DNA of 64,000 bases from Schizophyllum amplum (GCA_007026445.1 VDMD01000009.1:372001-436000), one strand, 5' to 3'. Shown: positions 1-12,194, counted from the first letter of the stretch. The notes: generated by a model from the letters alone, not told the origin. Made by a program: numbers and translations.

Positions 1-441
1 GTGCTCTGGGTCAAGGGGGGTCATGTCCTCGGCGTGCACAGCGCCTGCGCGCCGCCGACGTTTCCGGGGGACCTCCCCCTCTGCAGCGACAGCTTCGTTC
101 TCGCGCTTTATGCTGAGGAATGAAGAGGTTTAGTGAGGGGGAAGGAAAAAGAGCAAGCGAACACACCGCTCCCGGAAGTCTGGGCGCGCGTCCCCGACAC
201 GAAGTTTTGCCCCCTTCCATGTCGCGCCGCTCAGGAGTGCGACGCATCGCGTGAGCTGTGCGGGTGCGCCCTCGAGTGTCGCGTACGCGAAGGGCCGCGA
301 GCCGCCGAGATCGTCTGTAGCGCCGATGCCGTCGAGGGCGCGCACGGTACCAAAAGTGGATAATCGCTGCTTGAGATCATCGTAGGTAATGTTTGGCGTC
401 AGACCCGAGATATGTATTCGTTTCGTCGTCGTCTCGCTCAT
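1..441 (-). CDS. Nop8-like RRM protein, 60S ribosome assembly (3' part outside window)
   Basis: The start codon is at 439-441 and the gene runs off the left edge. Exon 1 (441-167) encodes an RRM domain from about residue 6 to 85, with an RNP2-like element (RIHISGL) and the expected alpha-beta spacing. A 54-nt intron (166-113, GTGTGT..CAG with a CTAAAC branch point) leads into exon 2, which stays open to the window edge and carries a basic run (PRKRRRR) followed by the motif AGAVHAEDMTPLDPEH. That combination of N-terminal RRM, basic stretch and VHAEDM motif is what I recall of the Nop8 family, nucleolar factors for 60S subunit biogenesis. Two upstream in-frame Mets exist (first at 531), but the one at 441 starts directly before the RRM. 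The family call rests on recalled motifs; a generic RRM protein is the alternative. Confidence 0.72.
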
Positions 442-737
442 CGTGCGCGACGATGCAAAGAACAGGGAGAATTTCCAAAGGATTTCCTCATTTTCGCAGT
501 ACATTCGGAAGTTCGGGCCGATGTTGATCATGGCTGCCTGGCACTTGTTGAAGTTGGGCTTACTCCAACCTCAGGCCTCAAGTTCAACTCTGCTTCGACC
601 ATTACTATAATCTGCTTCTCCAATTGCTCTCCGACGGTCTGGTGCAAGGCCTCCTCAGAACCGCAACTCCACACCTGAATCAAAGTCCTGACTTCTCCGC
701 TAGAATATCTGGCTTGCTCTGAGGTCTCGGGAGTCAG
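442..737. promoter_or_regulatory. Shared divergent promoter region
   Basis: About 300 bases separate the start codons of the Nop8-like gene (minus) and the DUF6535 gene (plus). I see no clear TATA box. Both 5' UTRs and promoters must fit here, so the two genes may be co-regulated. No other gene is visible. Confidence 0.45.
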
Positions 738-3700
738 ATGTCTTCTTCCACGGCGGATGCACAATGCGCTGGACCAGAACAAGAGGACCATGACCTTGAG
801 GACGGAAAAGAGCCTGGAAACGAGGCAGCAGCTCCCAAGGCCCGTCCAAGGAAATTATTTGGTCTTAAACAGAGCGCCCGTAGCACTCGTCGTCCGACTG
901 GTGAGTGGAGTGATCGCCGGGGTGGCACTCCGTGTCCAGTCCGGTCCAGTCCGTCACCGCTGATACGTTCAGTGAACCCCTACGATTATGAACAGAAATA
1001 TGGCGAGGACCCATACGGTGAAGAGCTAGGTCCCAATGCTCGATTCTGGCGCGTCCACCTCGACGAAAGTCAGGCGTTTGACACAGAAATGGTCGAAGGC
1101 TGGCGCGACACGCTGGATGTGCTCCTCGTGTTTGTTCGTACTGTCCTATATTTTACTCGCACATCTACTCACTAACTTTCTAAGGCTGGTTTGTTCTCGG
1201 CCGTTGTCACAACACTGGTTGTCCAGTCGTCGCAGACCCTGCAACCGGACTACGCACAGATATCAGCTTCTCTCTTAACTGAGCTTATTGCCATACAGAG
1301 AGCTTGGGCGAATGGACAGTCAATCGACACCGTCCCGAGCTCACAGCTCGCACTTGGCTATGTATCTCCGTCTGCCCTCGAGAAATGGTGTAACGGACTT
1401 TGGTTCATCAGCCTTGCCCTCAGCCTTTCAGCCGCTCTCATGGCCGTTCTCATCAAACAATGGCTCCAGGTACCTGTCACCAATCCCGCACGGTAACCTT
1501 AGCAATATTGACGTTACACCTAGGCGTACAATAGCAACATATCCGGAACACCGAAACATCAAGCGCTCATCCGGCAATTCAGACTCATCGGCATCGAGCG
1601 CTGGCATGTGCCTCTCATCGTCGGGCTGCTACCCATGATCCTGCACATGTCGCTGCTATTGTTCTTCGCCGGGCTTTCGCTGTACATCTTCTCCTTCGAC
1701 ATCATCACCGGCGGGCTAGTCGGCGGGCTCGCCGTCTTCTTTTATACGCTGTATTTCGCCGCGAACATCATGCCCATGTTCGATCCGCAGTGTCCGTACA
1801 AGACGCCTGTGTCGCACTATGGATATATGGCCGTTCGCAGCGGAGTTGAATTGATGTACGACTGGCTGCGCCGACACTCTCCTGATGTTGATCCGTATAT
1901 CTCGCTATCGACAGGTCGCCCGGTAGCAGACACTTCGTCTGGGATGACCACCGTGCAGGCCTTGCTAGGGGCATTGGCACGCCTCCTCTCCCGAGCCCAT
2001 CCTGACACATGGACCTCCAGCACCCGAGAAGCGGACACTGTGATCGCCTCCGAGAATGAGCTGGCAGTCAGCTGCCTCACCTGGGCATTCTCGACTTCCT
2101 CGAACCCAACGGTGGCCAGTATCACTGTCCAGGCTGCCTCTGGTTTGCCTCTCCGCGCGAAGCCGATCACGCATCGGCCCATGCTTGTGACGCTGAAGCA
2201 CGATATCCTCTCCTGCTTTCGCCGCGCAGGGGGCGATCAGAGTATGGCATTGACTCTCGTGGACGGGCAGGAGCAAAGGGTCGAGCGCCTCTCCCGCAGT
2301 CTCCTCCACTTCGCCGATGCCGGTGATGGCTTCGTCCTGCGCGTACTGAGTAACCTGAAGCCGGTCGTACTGCGTTCTAGACGCTCATCCGAGCCGGAGA
2401 TGCCAGAACTGGAAGGGACAATTCTGGCGCTATCTGCAAGCATCCCGTGCGCAACTGCTGCTTCGCGCACAGCTCTCTTCCCCTATCTGCTCCCGATCGA
2501 CACGCCCAAGTTCCGATTGCGGCTGACCGACTCGATATCCTCGTTCAGGGCATTGCTGCCGTTCTCAGGCATCTCACCCACGGCCGGAATACGCCTTCAT
2601 CCGACGCTGTGGCACACCATGCTCAAATATCTGGCGTACGAGAACTACCATCCGCTGAAGAGCTGTGTGCATCTCGCGCTATTCATTTGGCACAGTGCAG
2701 GTCGGGCCCATGAATACGCACCTCCCATCTTCCGACAGCCGCTGACGACGGGAGCGCTGTCTTTGTATACCCTGGCCACGGCTGACCCTGACTTCCGATG
2801 TCTTGTGAACGATACTGTTCATCGATTGCTATGCGGAAGCTCGTGCTCCGAATCTCAGAGCGTACGTTGCTCGTGCTCTACTGGTTGCACATCGTCTGAC
2901 TTGACTCCACGTATCAGCCGTCAGCACCGCCCAATAGCATGCGCTCACACATGCTGCAACGTGCATTTGAGTGTTATGCGTCCGAGTTTCGGCTCCTTCC
3001 GCTCATCTTCAAGCTGTCCACCGTTACGAGGGCTTTCAGCGAGGTGGATGACGCCAACATCGGCTTCCTGGCGCGCGAAGTCGATCTAGTGACGCGCGAA
3101 GAGGCTTGGAGTCTCCTCGACACGGTCACAACAATTGTCGGCCGCCCCGGAGTATCCTTGCAGACCCATAACTTGTTCTTCTATGTGTACTACCTGGAAG
3201 AAGGGCGTGCGACACCGAGCATCCCCGTATCCTCCGTTCGGCCACTACTGCTGTTTCTTGTCAAATTGCTCGCCGCTTCGCCTGTCGTCGATAATCTCGC
3301 AAGGACGCACGCCACGCACTACAAAATCGTGGATCTTATACATCGCGCAATAGACTTGCATCCCACGGAGGCGCTCAGTGCCATCATCCGGCATGACGTC
3401 CTCGCAGCGCTGCAGCCCCTGGCTCAGTGTAGCCTGCACGATCCGCGCTCGATTCGTTTGACGGAGGCACTCGAGTCAACATTGGCGGCATACCTTCAAA
3501 GTGTGCTAGGCTCTCTAGAGCGCGATGACTTCTCCACGGAGGCTACCATGGCACAAGACCACGTGGATTACCTATCCCACTTCGACGAGCAGTCTACAAG
3601 TCATCTAGTATGGTGCTTATGGCTCGACATGCTTGGCGCGTCGATGACATATCCAAGACGTCGCGGACCGCTGCATGTTGCCTTGCAGAAGCTGGCGCAG

Positions 3701-4109
3701 CTAACCCCGCACGCGCCGGTTTGGGGCCATGTCCTGGATATGGCGACGCGCCAGCCGATGCCGCTAGCGTTGAGCATGTCCCTGGGCGATGCATACGGCA
3801 TGAAAATATATTGCGAATTTGCAGGCGTGCTTTCTCAAGCTCGTGGCGAAGGTGTTGTGGACATGCCCGAGGTCTACGTTTACCTCACGGGCCACGATGA
3901 TAAGACAGCTGAGGCGTGGTACGTCTCAGCGCCGCCGTACTAACCATGATTGTGCTATTAACACAACCCCCAGGCGTTGCGCCGTTCGCGACGCAGATGC
4001 AGAATCTTCGCCGCCCCATGGTCCGCTCCTCATCAACGTCTCCGACATAGTGTCTTTAATGGAGTACAATCGTAGGTGGCGCAGAGTGTACGGCGCCGGC
4101 GAGAAGTAA
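738..4109 (+). CDS. DUF6535 multi-pass membrane protein
   Basis: Six exons (738-900, 973-1133, 1185-1469, 1524-2861, 2918-3918, 3974-4109) splice to a 1027-residue open frame. The N-terminal part contains the hallmark of the agaricomycete DUF6535 family as I know it: an acidic region, then DMVEGWRD-like (here EMVEGWRDTLDVLLVF), AGLFSAVVTTLVVQSSQ and an LQPDYAQISASLL-type segment. Four hydrophobic segments follow from the sequence: around the GLFSAVVTT stretch, LWFISLALSLSAALMAVL, the VGLLPMILHMSLLLFFAGL segment, and GGLVGGLAVFFYTLYFAA. The remaining roughly 700 residues are soluble-looking, helical and without recognisable motif. No function is established for the family. All splice sites are GT..AG with introns of 51-72 nt, and the exon frames join without stops, so the model is well supported. 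Confidence 0.82.
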
Positions 4110-4412
4110 GTCAAGCAAACGGTGGTCTGCCAGTATAGCCATCGGCAAACTCTCTGGTTATGTTCACGTATACACTCAGCATTGGTCTGGAAGTGTTACG
4201 GAATTGCGGATACAATCGTCTATATATCGATCCTATTTATCGACTGTTGTCGTGTACAAGTGTAATTTAGCGGCGTGTACTGTATGTGTCCGAACATAAC
4301 GTCTGTCCTTTATCATTCTGCTACAGCCAACCGTTGTCCGTTGTATTGCCTAGCATCCCGCAGCTGCAGCGTTGACGCGCTACTTCGCAAGGATGCCTTT
4401 GCGAGATGAAGA
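4110..4412. other. Intergenic, convergent 3' ends
   Basis: Lies between the 3' ends of the DUF6535 gene and the membrane protein on the opposite strand. It is AT-richer than the flanking coding DNA (for example 4195-4275) and presumably holds both 3' UTRs. No gene seen. Confidence 0.4.
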
Positions 4413-5108
4413 TCATCTGCATGGGTGGACTCGGATGAGATTGTTGCTTTTCATGTGGAAGCCGCACGCACCTGCCTCTGCCCTCACGGCCGCCCGTGCT
4501 TGAGACTCCGCCGGTGGCGTGTAGACTGGAGGCTCCTCATCCGCGATCTCCAAAGCGTGCAGTCGTTGCTGCTCCAGCATCTGCAAACGTACGCTCATAT
4601 GCTCCAAGGTCGTTCGCAACTCCTGCTCTTGTGAGCTGGCGACCGCCGAGCTCCTCCCATGTCGCTCCACATCTGTGCTGATATGTCGCGCCTTGTCCTT
4701 TGTATCGACCTGCACAGGCGGTGGCGCGGATGTGAAAGGCGACGCGCAAAGCTCGGCTTGAACATGGCGTTTTCGTCGGCGGCGTAGGAGCCATACAAGG
4801 ACGATGACGATGAGAATTAGCGCGAGGATGCCGCCGACCACTCCAACAACGATTCCGCGCGTGGGAGGTGAGCTGGTGGACCTCTCGGCAGCGGTGGAGG
4901 AGGAGTTGCGGTCCGATGTAAGCGAAAAGGACGACGTAGAAGTATGAGAGGAGGGGGAGGACGTATGAGAGAAGCTGCTGTCGCCCGTGATCGAGGACGC
5001 TGTGGGTCCGGTATGCACCCAAGGCGGTGGCCCAGATCCCCAAGGCGGGGCACCCGTGCCCCACGGTGGCCCAGATGAAGTCGCACTGGTCCAGGTTGTG
5101 GCCGACAT
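4413..5108 (-). CDS. Hypothetical single-pass membrane protein with Ser/Thr-rich ectodomain
   Basis: A 231-residue open frame. Residues 1-80 are rich in Ser, Thr, Gly and Pro with repeated PPWG-type units, typical of a heavily O-glycosylated extracellular stalk. A hydrophobic segment (about 85-108, GIVVGVVGGILALILIVIVL) is followed by a basic stop-transfer cluster (RRRRKR) and a cytosolic tail with a short predicted helix/coiled coil (about 165-190). This architecture (Ser/Thr-rich stalk, one TM, basic anchor) is common among basidiomycete surface proteins of unknown role. The ORF itself lacks a signal peptide, so one or more 5' exons upstream of 5108 are probably missing from this model; I could not identify them. 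Function unknown. Confidence 0.6.
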   Translation of the reverse strand: MSATTWTSATSSGPPWGTGAPPWGSGPPPWVHTGPTASSITGDSSFSHTSSPSSHTSTSSFSLTSDRNSSSTAAERSTSSPPTRGIVVGVVGGILALILIVIVLVWLLRRRRKRHVQAELCASPFTSAPPPVQVDTKDKARHISTDVERHGRSSAVASSQEQELRTTLEHMSVRLQMLEQQRLHALEIADEEPPVYTPPAESQARAAVRAEAGACGFHMKSNNLIRVHPCR

Positions 5109-5985
5109 GAAGCCAAGTATAGTGCCGGCAGTCCGACTTCACGATGATTTCCTCGTGCAGGTCGTCAGATGTGCAACCGTGCGGACGCGCTCGTCGGGCC
5201 ATTTATGCAGCCTGGATAAGTACTCGTCGACGAGTGGGTCCTGCCAGAGAAGATCAAGCAATGTCAAGGCTCCATGATGGATGTATACATCGCTTGCAGT
5301 TAGTAACGTTACGATAACCTAACAGGCCTACCCGCGGCCTGCGTTGCTAATAAGCTGAAGGATATCAGCAGGCATTGAGCAGCACACAATAGTGCGCTAG
5401 ATTTCACTTTTGGTTGGATGTACTCTCCTTCGGCGTTGAACGAATCGTGGGCGAGCCTTGAGTCCAACTCGAACAAACATAGAGCGTATCGACGCGCTTA
5501 GCATCAGCATTGCCTTCTGGCAAGATTAAATACTGTCGGTGATACGAGAGATCAAGAAGAGATGGCGTCGACACTCGAGAGGACTCGAGTTGATTGATGT
5601 GCGACTCGCGAGGGGCAGGACTACGGTGAGATGCAAGCGTGGGAACAATCAATCTGAGTTCGATCTGAGTGCACGTGAATCGGCCGAATTGAATTGCTAC
5701 ATTGTTCAGGTTGTTCCCGTCAGGTTCCCGTCTTCCAGTGGTCTTCCATGTTGTGCGCGACTCCGCCGCTGATTTTACATAACGTAAAAATGAATAGCGG
5801 TAGCACCCGCAGCAGGGCGGCGAGCGCCGAGATTCCAGAAGCGCTTCGGGACATTGAATCGGTCCGAAAGCCGGATGACATCGAGTTTTCCAAAACGGGC
5901 ATTCCCTTTTCTCTCAAACCATCAACAACAAACTGTACACAACGGTCTCTTGCGCTCAACTCTTGAGCGGCTTAAGGCAAACTTT
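5109..5985. other. Intergenic; possible missing 5' exons of the membrane protein and the DIS3 promoter
   Basis: The part near 5109-5290 has coding-like composition on the minus strand and may hold the signal-peptide exon of the membrane protein. The rest is moderately AT-rich with no supportable gene. The right end must include the DIS3 promoter. Confidence 0.35.
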
Positions 5986-8900
5986 ATGGTCGATATTACG
6001 ATCAGAAAGCGCTCTAGGATAGAGGCTGCTGTCACGCAGCGTAAATTTCTCAAGAAGACGGCGCGAGGAAAAGTAATCAAAGGTCCGTTCTCCCATTTAC
6101 AATAGATCCATCTTCCTGCTTTCGCAATCACGCACAACTCTTCAATACATATATATATATTTCTACTGACATGATTACAGTCCTTCGCGAACGGTATCTA
6201 CGCGACGACGTGGCATGTGGCATTGAAAACTGTTCGGCATGCAAGTGTGCACACGGTCTGCCTGCTTCCGGCGACAAGACACACACTGCCTTCCCTGAAG
6301 GACATTATATAATACCGGACACAAATGTCTTCCTGTCCCAGGCAGGTCTTCAAAGACGCGTCCCATTTTGCGCTTACTCATCCCTCTCGGTGGACAGATG
6401 GACCTCATGGAGTCAGACCTCTTTACATCGCCAATTATCCTTCTTCAAACGGTTATGGAGGAAGTGCGCCATCGGTCGATGCCTCTTTATAACCGCCTCA
6501 AAGCGCTTACCGTGATGGACGGAAAGAATATCTGGGTATTCTACAATGAATATCGCCAGTAAGCTGATCCAATATATCAACGAAAGGATGCTGAAATGGT
6601 CAAAGGGAGACGGCGGTTGTGCGCGAGGCGGACGAAACGCCGAATGATCGCAACGACAGAGGTAAGAAATCTGCACGAGCACCCGATGACGATGCTGATA
6701 TGGCGTAGGTATTCGCAAGGCGACGGCGTGGTACAACTCGCACTTGTCAGTGACTCGTCCACCTATTAGAGGCAAGGCGCCGCCCACGCTCCCGAGCGCT
6801 GTCTTGCTGACGGCGGATGCTGCCAATCGCGAGAAAGCCCAAAAGGAGGGTTTAACCTGCCTTTCTGGTAAGTTTGTCACCTTCAATGTCATCTTCGAAA
6901 GACTGAGTGGAGATTTCAGTCAAGAAGTACGTCGAAGGCATGCAGCAGGCTACGCAGCTTCTTGATCTGTTATCGTCCTCGGAGGAAGAGATAGAGCCGA
7001 CGCGCGCAGCTGCTGGACGCCAGGCGCTGTACCCGGAGGTAAGTATCTTTTCCTTTTCTTTTTCTGCAAGAAATTATTTGATCCGCCGTAGTATCTACCT
7101 CAAGCGGCCTTGGTCGCTGGAGTGAAAGCAGGAATGCTCCATCAAGGCCACTTCAATGCAAACCCGTACAACTATCTCGAGGGCCTTGTCTCGGTGCCTG
7201 CATTCTCGCAACCCGTTCTGCTTGTCGGTCGCGAGAACATGAACCGCTCCGTTCAGGGAGATATGGTCGTTGTTGAGGTGTTTGATGAGAAGGAATGGAA
7301 GGCGCCTGCAGACGAGGTGGTCGATGCGGAAGGTGCGTCAGGAAAGTCTTGATACTGCTGTACTGATCTGCCTTCTACAGCTATGCTGAAAAACGATGAC
7401 GCTGAAGACGATGACGACGACGAGGGCGATGAAGAGAATGCGGAGGTCATCGCGCGCGAATCACGTGCAATAAAGGCCGAACAGCGCTCTGCCGAGAAGC
7501 AGCCCACTGGCCGCGTTGTCGGAATCATCAAGCGCAACTGGCGTAGGTGAGCGAACTTTTCGCCCTTCGTTTCAGGTATCCAATCCTCACCCTCCACTCA
7601 GCTACGTCTGCCACATCGACCGCGCATCGCTCTCCAACGCCGCTGAGACCTCGCATGCGCTGCAGTCTGTCTTTGCTCAGCCGACGGCGCGTCAACTCCC
7701 GCGAATTCGCATGCGTACGCGTCAGGCGCCACGCCTTATCGGGCAGAAAATTCTCGTCACCATCGACCGTTGGGATGCCGCTTCGCGTTACCCAGAGGGA
7801 CACTTCGTACGTGCGCTCGGCGCAGTAGGTGGGAAAGAGACCGAACAGGAGAGTCTGCTGCTGGAGTTCGATGTCCCCTATCGGCCGTTCGGTGCCGCTG
7901 TGCTGTCTTGCTTGCCTCCTGAGGGCGAGTCATGGGTTGTCCCGCCGAGGCCAGACGACGCAACAGTGGATAAGGGCGCCTGGAGGGACAGGGAGGATCT
8001 ACGAGGAGAGATTATATGTAGCATTGATCCGCCGGGTAAGAGTGATGTTGCTAGATCGCGTAAATCACTAATGGATCTTTTTAGGCTGCCAGGACATTGA
8101 CGACGCGTTGCACGCGAAAAAGCTACCAAACGGAAACATTGAAGCAGGTGTTCGTGAGTACTTTCTTTTCTAAAAACTTCCTTGTTGCTAATTGCCTCTC
8201 AAGACATCGCGGACGTGTCGCATTTCGTTCTACCCGACAATGCCATGGATCACGAAGCGGCGTCACGCGGTACAACGGTGTATCTCGTTGACAAGCGTAT
8301 CGACATGCTCCCCTCCCTTCTTGGCACGAACTTATGCTCTCTGCGCCCCTTTGTGGAACGTCTGGCGTTCTCGGCTATCTGGGTTAGTACAATCATATGT
8401 TCTGAGCTGGGCGTTGAACGAAGTGCAGGAATTGACCCCCGAAGCCGAGATCGTCAACGTGCGCTTTACAAAGTCCGTCATCGCATCCAAGGCAGCTTTC
8501 ACGTATGAGGAGGCCCAGATACGCAAGGACGATATGTGCGTTGTATCATTCGCACTTATGTCGATGCCTGACTGCTCCCCCAGACACCAGCAAGACACCC
8601 TCACGGACTCCATCCGCTTGCTCAACAGCCTCGCCATCAAGCTCAAAGCGCGACGCATGGCGGCGGGCGCCCTAAATCTGGCCTCACCCGAAGTCAAAAT
8701 CCACCTCGACAGCGCCGAATCGTCCGACCCCATTGATGTCGAGCAGAAGGAGCTGCGCGAAACGAACAGCCTTGTCGAGGAGTTTATGCTGCTCGCAAAT
8801 ATCAGCGTCGCTCGCAAGATCCAGGAGACCTTTGTCCAGACCGCTGTGCTGAGGTATGCCACGACGACATGGATGTAAAAATCGTGACTGACAGTGTGCA

Positions 8901-9881
8901 GACGTCATTTACCGCCACCACGAGACAACTTTAAGAACCTGCAAGACATCCTGATGAAGCGCAAGGGGCTCTCACTGGACGTATCGTCGTCGGGTGCGCT
9001 CGCAGACTCGCTAGACAAGTGCATCGTATGTTGTTATCGTGTTCGACGTTGGACCCGTCTGATGCGTATGCTTCGTCCAGGACCCTGCCGAGCCTGCCTT
9101 CAACACCCTTGTGCGCATCATGGCGACGCGTTGCATGCTCTCGGCGGAGTACTTCGCTGCAGGCAGCGTCGCGCGCGAGACGTACGGGCATTACGGCCTC
9201 GCTAGTGAGATCTACACTCATTTTACGAGTCCGATTCGTCGGTACGCGGGTATGTGTTTTTTCTCGGGCATCACTCTCCACGTATGCACGGAACCACCGT
9301 CTAATCTGTTCACAGATGTGCTGGTCCATCGCCAGCTATCTGCCGCCATCGGGCACACGCCTTTGCACGCGACATTGCATAACAAGTCGCACGTCGAGCG
9401 CGTGCTGAACGTCGTCAACCGACGCCATACGATGGCGCAACGGGCGGGGCGTGCCAGTGTCGAATTCTACGTCGGACTAGCCCTGCAAGGCCGCGGGGAA
9501 CGCGGCACGGTTCAAGAAGACGCTTTCGTTATCCGTGCCTTCAGGAATGGTCTTGGGGTGTTCGTGTCGAAGTGAGTACCCGCCCATCCCTTGCTCAATC
9601 TACAGTATGCTTCCAAGCATGCCTCTGCTCCCTCATCTTATCTGTTCCCAAGAGGGTGAGATAACTGACGCAATGCATCTAGGCTCGGGCTCGAGGGTCT
9701 CGTCACCTTCAAGAGCGATGTCGAATTTGACGCGGAGAACTACGCGGTTACCATCGGCGGCGTGCGCATCGCGGTGTTCGACCGCGTCTCCGTCGTCATT
9801 GAGGTCGAGAAGGACAAGAACACACAGCGGGGGAAGGTGAAGATGACGCTTGCGCAGCCGGCCAGCTCGGCCGGGTTGTGA
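5986..9881 (+). CDS. DIS3: Exosome 3'-5' exoribonuclease and endonuclease DIS3/Rrp44
   Basis: Seventeen exons splice to a 988-residue protein, the usual Dis3 length. The N-terminus carries the CR3 cysteine motif ([11 protein letters not shown]), followed by the PIN endonuclease domain with its acidic site ([29 protein letters not shown]). Cold-shock-like RNA-binding domains follow, then the RNB nuclease domain with the Mg-binding acidic signature [17 protein letters not shown] intact (across the 8035/8085 junction), the [18 protein letters not shown] block, and a C-terminal S1 domain. An acidic insertion ([14 protein letters not shown]) sits in the linker encoded near 7400-7430. Dis3 is the processive nuclease of the nuclear and cytoplasmic RNA exosome. 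The start at 5986 is supported by the conserved [20 protein letters not shown] block that begins 22 residues later. The second intron has a GC donor. Confidence 0.96.
6342..6397 (+). other. GC-AG intron in DIS3
   Basis: The donor reads CAG|GCAGGT and the acceptor GGACAG|ATG. Only this junction joins PDTNVFLSQ to MDLMESDLF in frame within the PIN domain; using the GT four bases downstream shifts the frame and destroys the domain. Confidence 0.8.
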
Positions 9882-9917
9882 AGCTCGGTCGGGTTGTAAA
9901 GCTCGGCTGGGGTGTGA
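9864..9917 (+). repeat. Three tandem 18-bp units carrying the DIS3 stop codon
   Basis: Units 9864-9881, 9882-9899 and 9900-9917 share the pattern AGCTCGGYYGGGTTGTRA. The first unit encodes the last DIS3 residues and its stop; each of the next two units ends in a stop codon in the same frame (TAA, TGA). Confidence 0.85.
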
Positions 9918-11542
9918 ACGTTTGAACCGTCGAAGGTTCAACGTTCAAAGCAGGAGTTTTCTGGTTGATGACGGGTTCGCGCCACTGTTGTCCTTCGTCG
10001 TGTGATAAAAATGACAAACTTAAAGACCTTGTGGCTGGAAAAAATGACAGCGCGCCTTTCCACGCGACCGTGCTAATTTCCTAACTGCTGACCTGCATAC
10101 TCATTGCTCATCATATTTTCGTGCGCTCCTCTGTCAAGACTTGGCAGTTGTCTGTCCTCACTGACTGCAATCGCCTTGTCCTTTCTGTCTGCAATCGCCT
10201 ATCTTCACTGCAATCGCCTGTCCTCACTGCAATCGCTTGTCCTCACCGACCGCAGTGGATTGTTGACCCTGGCGCCACAGGACCCCCCAGAGGTACCCAA
10301 AGGTCAGCGGCTGTTGCCCTGAGTGACCGGATTGCGACTATCCCGTGCCCGTCCCTTGTCTGTCCTTTGATTGACTTTGAACCCCGTCTCGAAGAGTCGA
10401 AGGCTTCTGTATCGTACTGATCAGAGTTTCTGCATTGCCCTCGACGGGCCCTCGAGATAATCGATAGCGCGAGTGGGGTCTGGACGTGTGACCTTCACAC
10501 TGCTCCTTCACACTGCTTAACTTCAACAATGAATAGAGTTGGATCAAGACCATGCTGGCCCACATAGAGTCCACTCAACTGAGGGGAATGAGCACCTGAT
10601 GAGCACGCTGCAGCTAGGAACAGTGAACACTGGATCACTCGTCCATCTGCGAACCTATCTCAACATCACTCGACCGCGCCACCGACGCGCCACACCAAGA
10701 TTTGGAGTTTCTTCAGCAGGCCGCCGGGCGCACAAGTCGCCCGCGCCCGCAAATTTATCCATTGCGACCGCGCCTCCTAGTCCAAGTACATACAGATAAG
10801 TAAGGAGGCGACAACCAGTCGAGCAGTCAGAACGAAGTAGGGGAGGGATATAGGTGAGGAAGGTGCAGCAGCGTGATAGACAACGGAAGCCTACGCAGCG
10901 GAAGATTCTCGACGCCGCACGGAAGACCTCCGCGCCACCGCACCCTCGGGGTAGTAGTAGGGGTAGATGTGTAGGAGTAGAGGGGATGAGAACGGACTGA
11001 AGAACCCGACGAGAAGAGGTAAGTAAACAAAAAGAGATATAACTAGATCCATTATTCCACATTGCTTTTCTTTTCGGAGAGATAACAGACGAGACGAGCG
11101 ACAGCGATAAGTTACACGGACACGGAGTCGCCCAGCGTGCGGGTGCCGAGGGGTGGTCGCCACTGTGGCAGACGCGAAGCGGACGTCGACGAAGGCGATA
11201 GGCACGTCGTCGTCGAACCGGACCTCGGGGGCATCGCCAGGCGGGAGGAGCGTCGGGTTGTGCGTCTCTATAGGCGGCGCACAGACGCGTATTAGGGATC
11301 GGGTCGGAGGGATATAGGGCGCTGACGCGGCAGATCGAGAAACGAGACGATGAGAGGAAAGCATAGCGACGGTACACGAAATCGACGGGTGACTTTTGGT
11401 TGTTGGTGAGGATGATGGTGGTAGCGACAACGGAGGAGGTGGAGGTAGTGATGATGGTGGTACCCGGCGCGCGCGGTGAGTGCGATATTAGGGTAACGCG
11501 GTTGTCGCAGGGTGGCGCGCGCCAGGCAGGTGCCATGATAGC
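9918..11542. other. Intergenic; no convincing gene
   Basis: Contains the DIS3 3' region, an imperfect tandem repeat (10152-10246) and, on the minus strand around 10900-11400, a GC-rich open stretch with some coding-like residues but no recognisable motif, no clear splice structure and no good start. That stretch may be the 3' UTR of the minus-strand gene ending at 11543, or an unrecognised gene. Confidence 0.35.
10152..10246 (+). repeat. Imperfect tandem repeat, unit 18-24 bp
   Basis: Four degenerate copies of TGTCCTCACTGCAATCGCC, with expansions of a few bases between copies. Non-coding. Confidence 0.75.
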
Positions 11543-12194
11543 CTATGCACGAAGACGCAGATCACGCAGGCGGCCGGCCAGGTCCTCGGACTGGTTCAAG
11601 GATCGCGGGGCGCGGCCTAGACCCGCGAGCCCAGACATCCGGTTCGCAAGCTCTTCTGCAGGGTCTTGCGCAGGGCGCGGGCGCGGAGATGACGAGTCGC
11701 TACGGGCGTACGGCGCGGGGCTGCGACGCGCGATGCGCTTCGCGGGTCGCTGGGGGCCAGAGCTGTCGTCGTTCTCCTGGGTAGGCGCCGGGCTCCGCTT
11801 GCTACGGCGAGCGTGAGGACCCTTGCGAGTGGCGCGCAGGATGTCGCTGACGGTAGGCGCGGTGCGACGGCGGCTCTCGAGCCCCCACGTCTTGCTGAAC
11901 GTAAGACCCGGAATCTCGTCTTCATCCTTCTCGATGTGAGAGTACGGGCTCGAACCAGAAGGCGCATCGCGCTGGAAGAACGTCTCGTAGCGGGGGATGT
12001 CTGCAACAAAGGGCATCAGGCGCGATCGATAAGAGGATGCTGTGCAACGCACCATAGGTTGACTCTCCAAAGGTCGCGAGCTCCCACTCGCGGTCTGCCT
12101 GCTCCGCTGGGGAGAGGACGGGAGGCGGGAGCATCTCCGGCTCGTAGCAGAACGAGGGGAAGCCAAACATGTGGAAGACGTCGCCGGCCTGCAT
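11543..12194 (-). CDS. Hypothetical protein, 199 aa, disordered basic C-terminus
   Basis: Two exons (12194-12053 and 12000-11543) join across a 52-nt intron (GTGCGT..CTGATG..CAG) to give 199 residues. The N-terminal third (GDVFHMFGFPSFCYEPEML, then ADREWELATFGESTYDIPRYE) looks folded, with aromatic and acidic residues. The remainder is rich in Arg, Ser, Pro and Ala with RSKRSPAPTQ and KRIARRSPAPYARSD stretches, and ends in a short Leu/Arg helix. I do not recognise the family. The basic RSPAP repeats suggest a nuclear or RNA-associated protein, but this is inference. A TATATA element at 12421-12426 lies about 230 bases upstream of the start. Confidence 0.68.

Noticed and set aside
10655..11536. 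Long minus-strand open frame of 293 codons
   Set aside because: Arg/Pro/Ser-biased product of GC-rich non-coding sequence with no motif, no clear start context and frame changes in the part that looks most protein-like; probably 3' UTR of the neighbouring gene.
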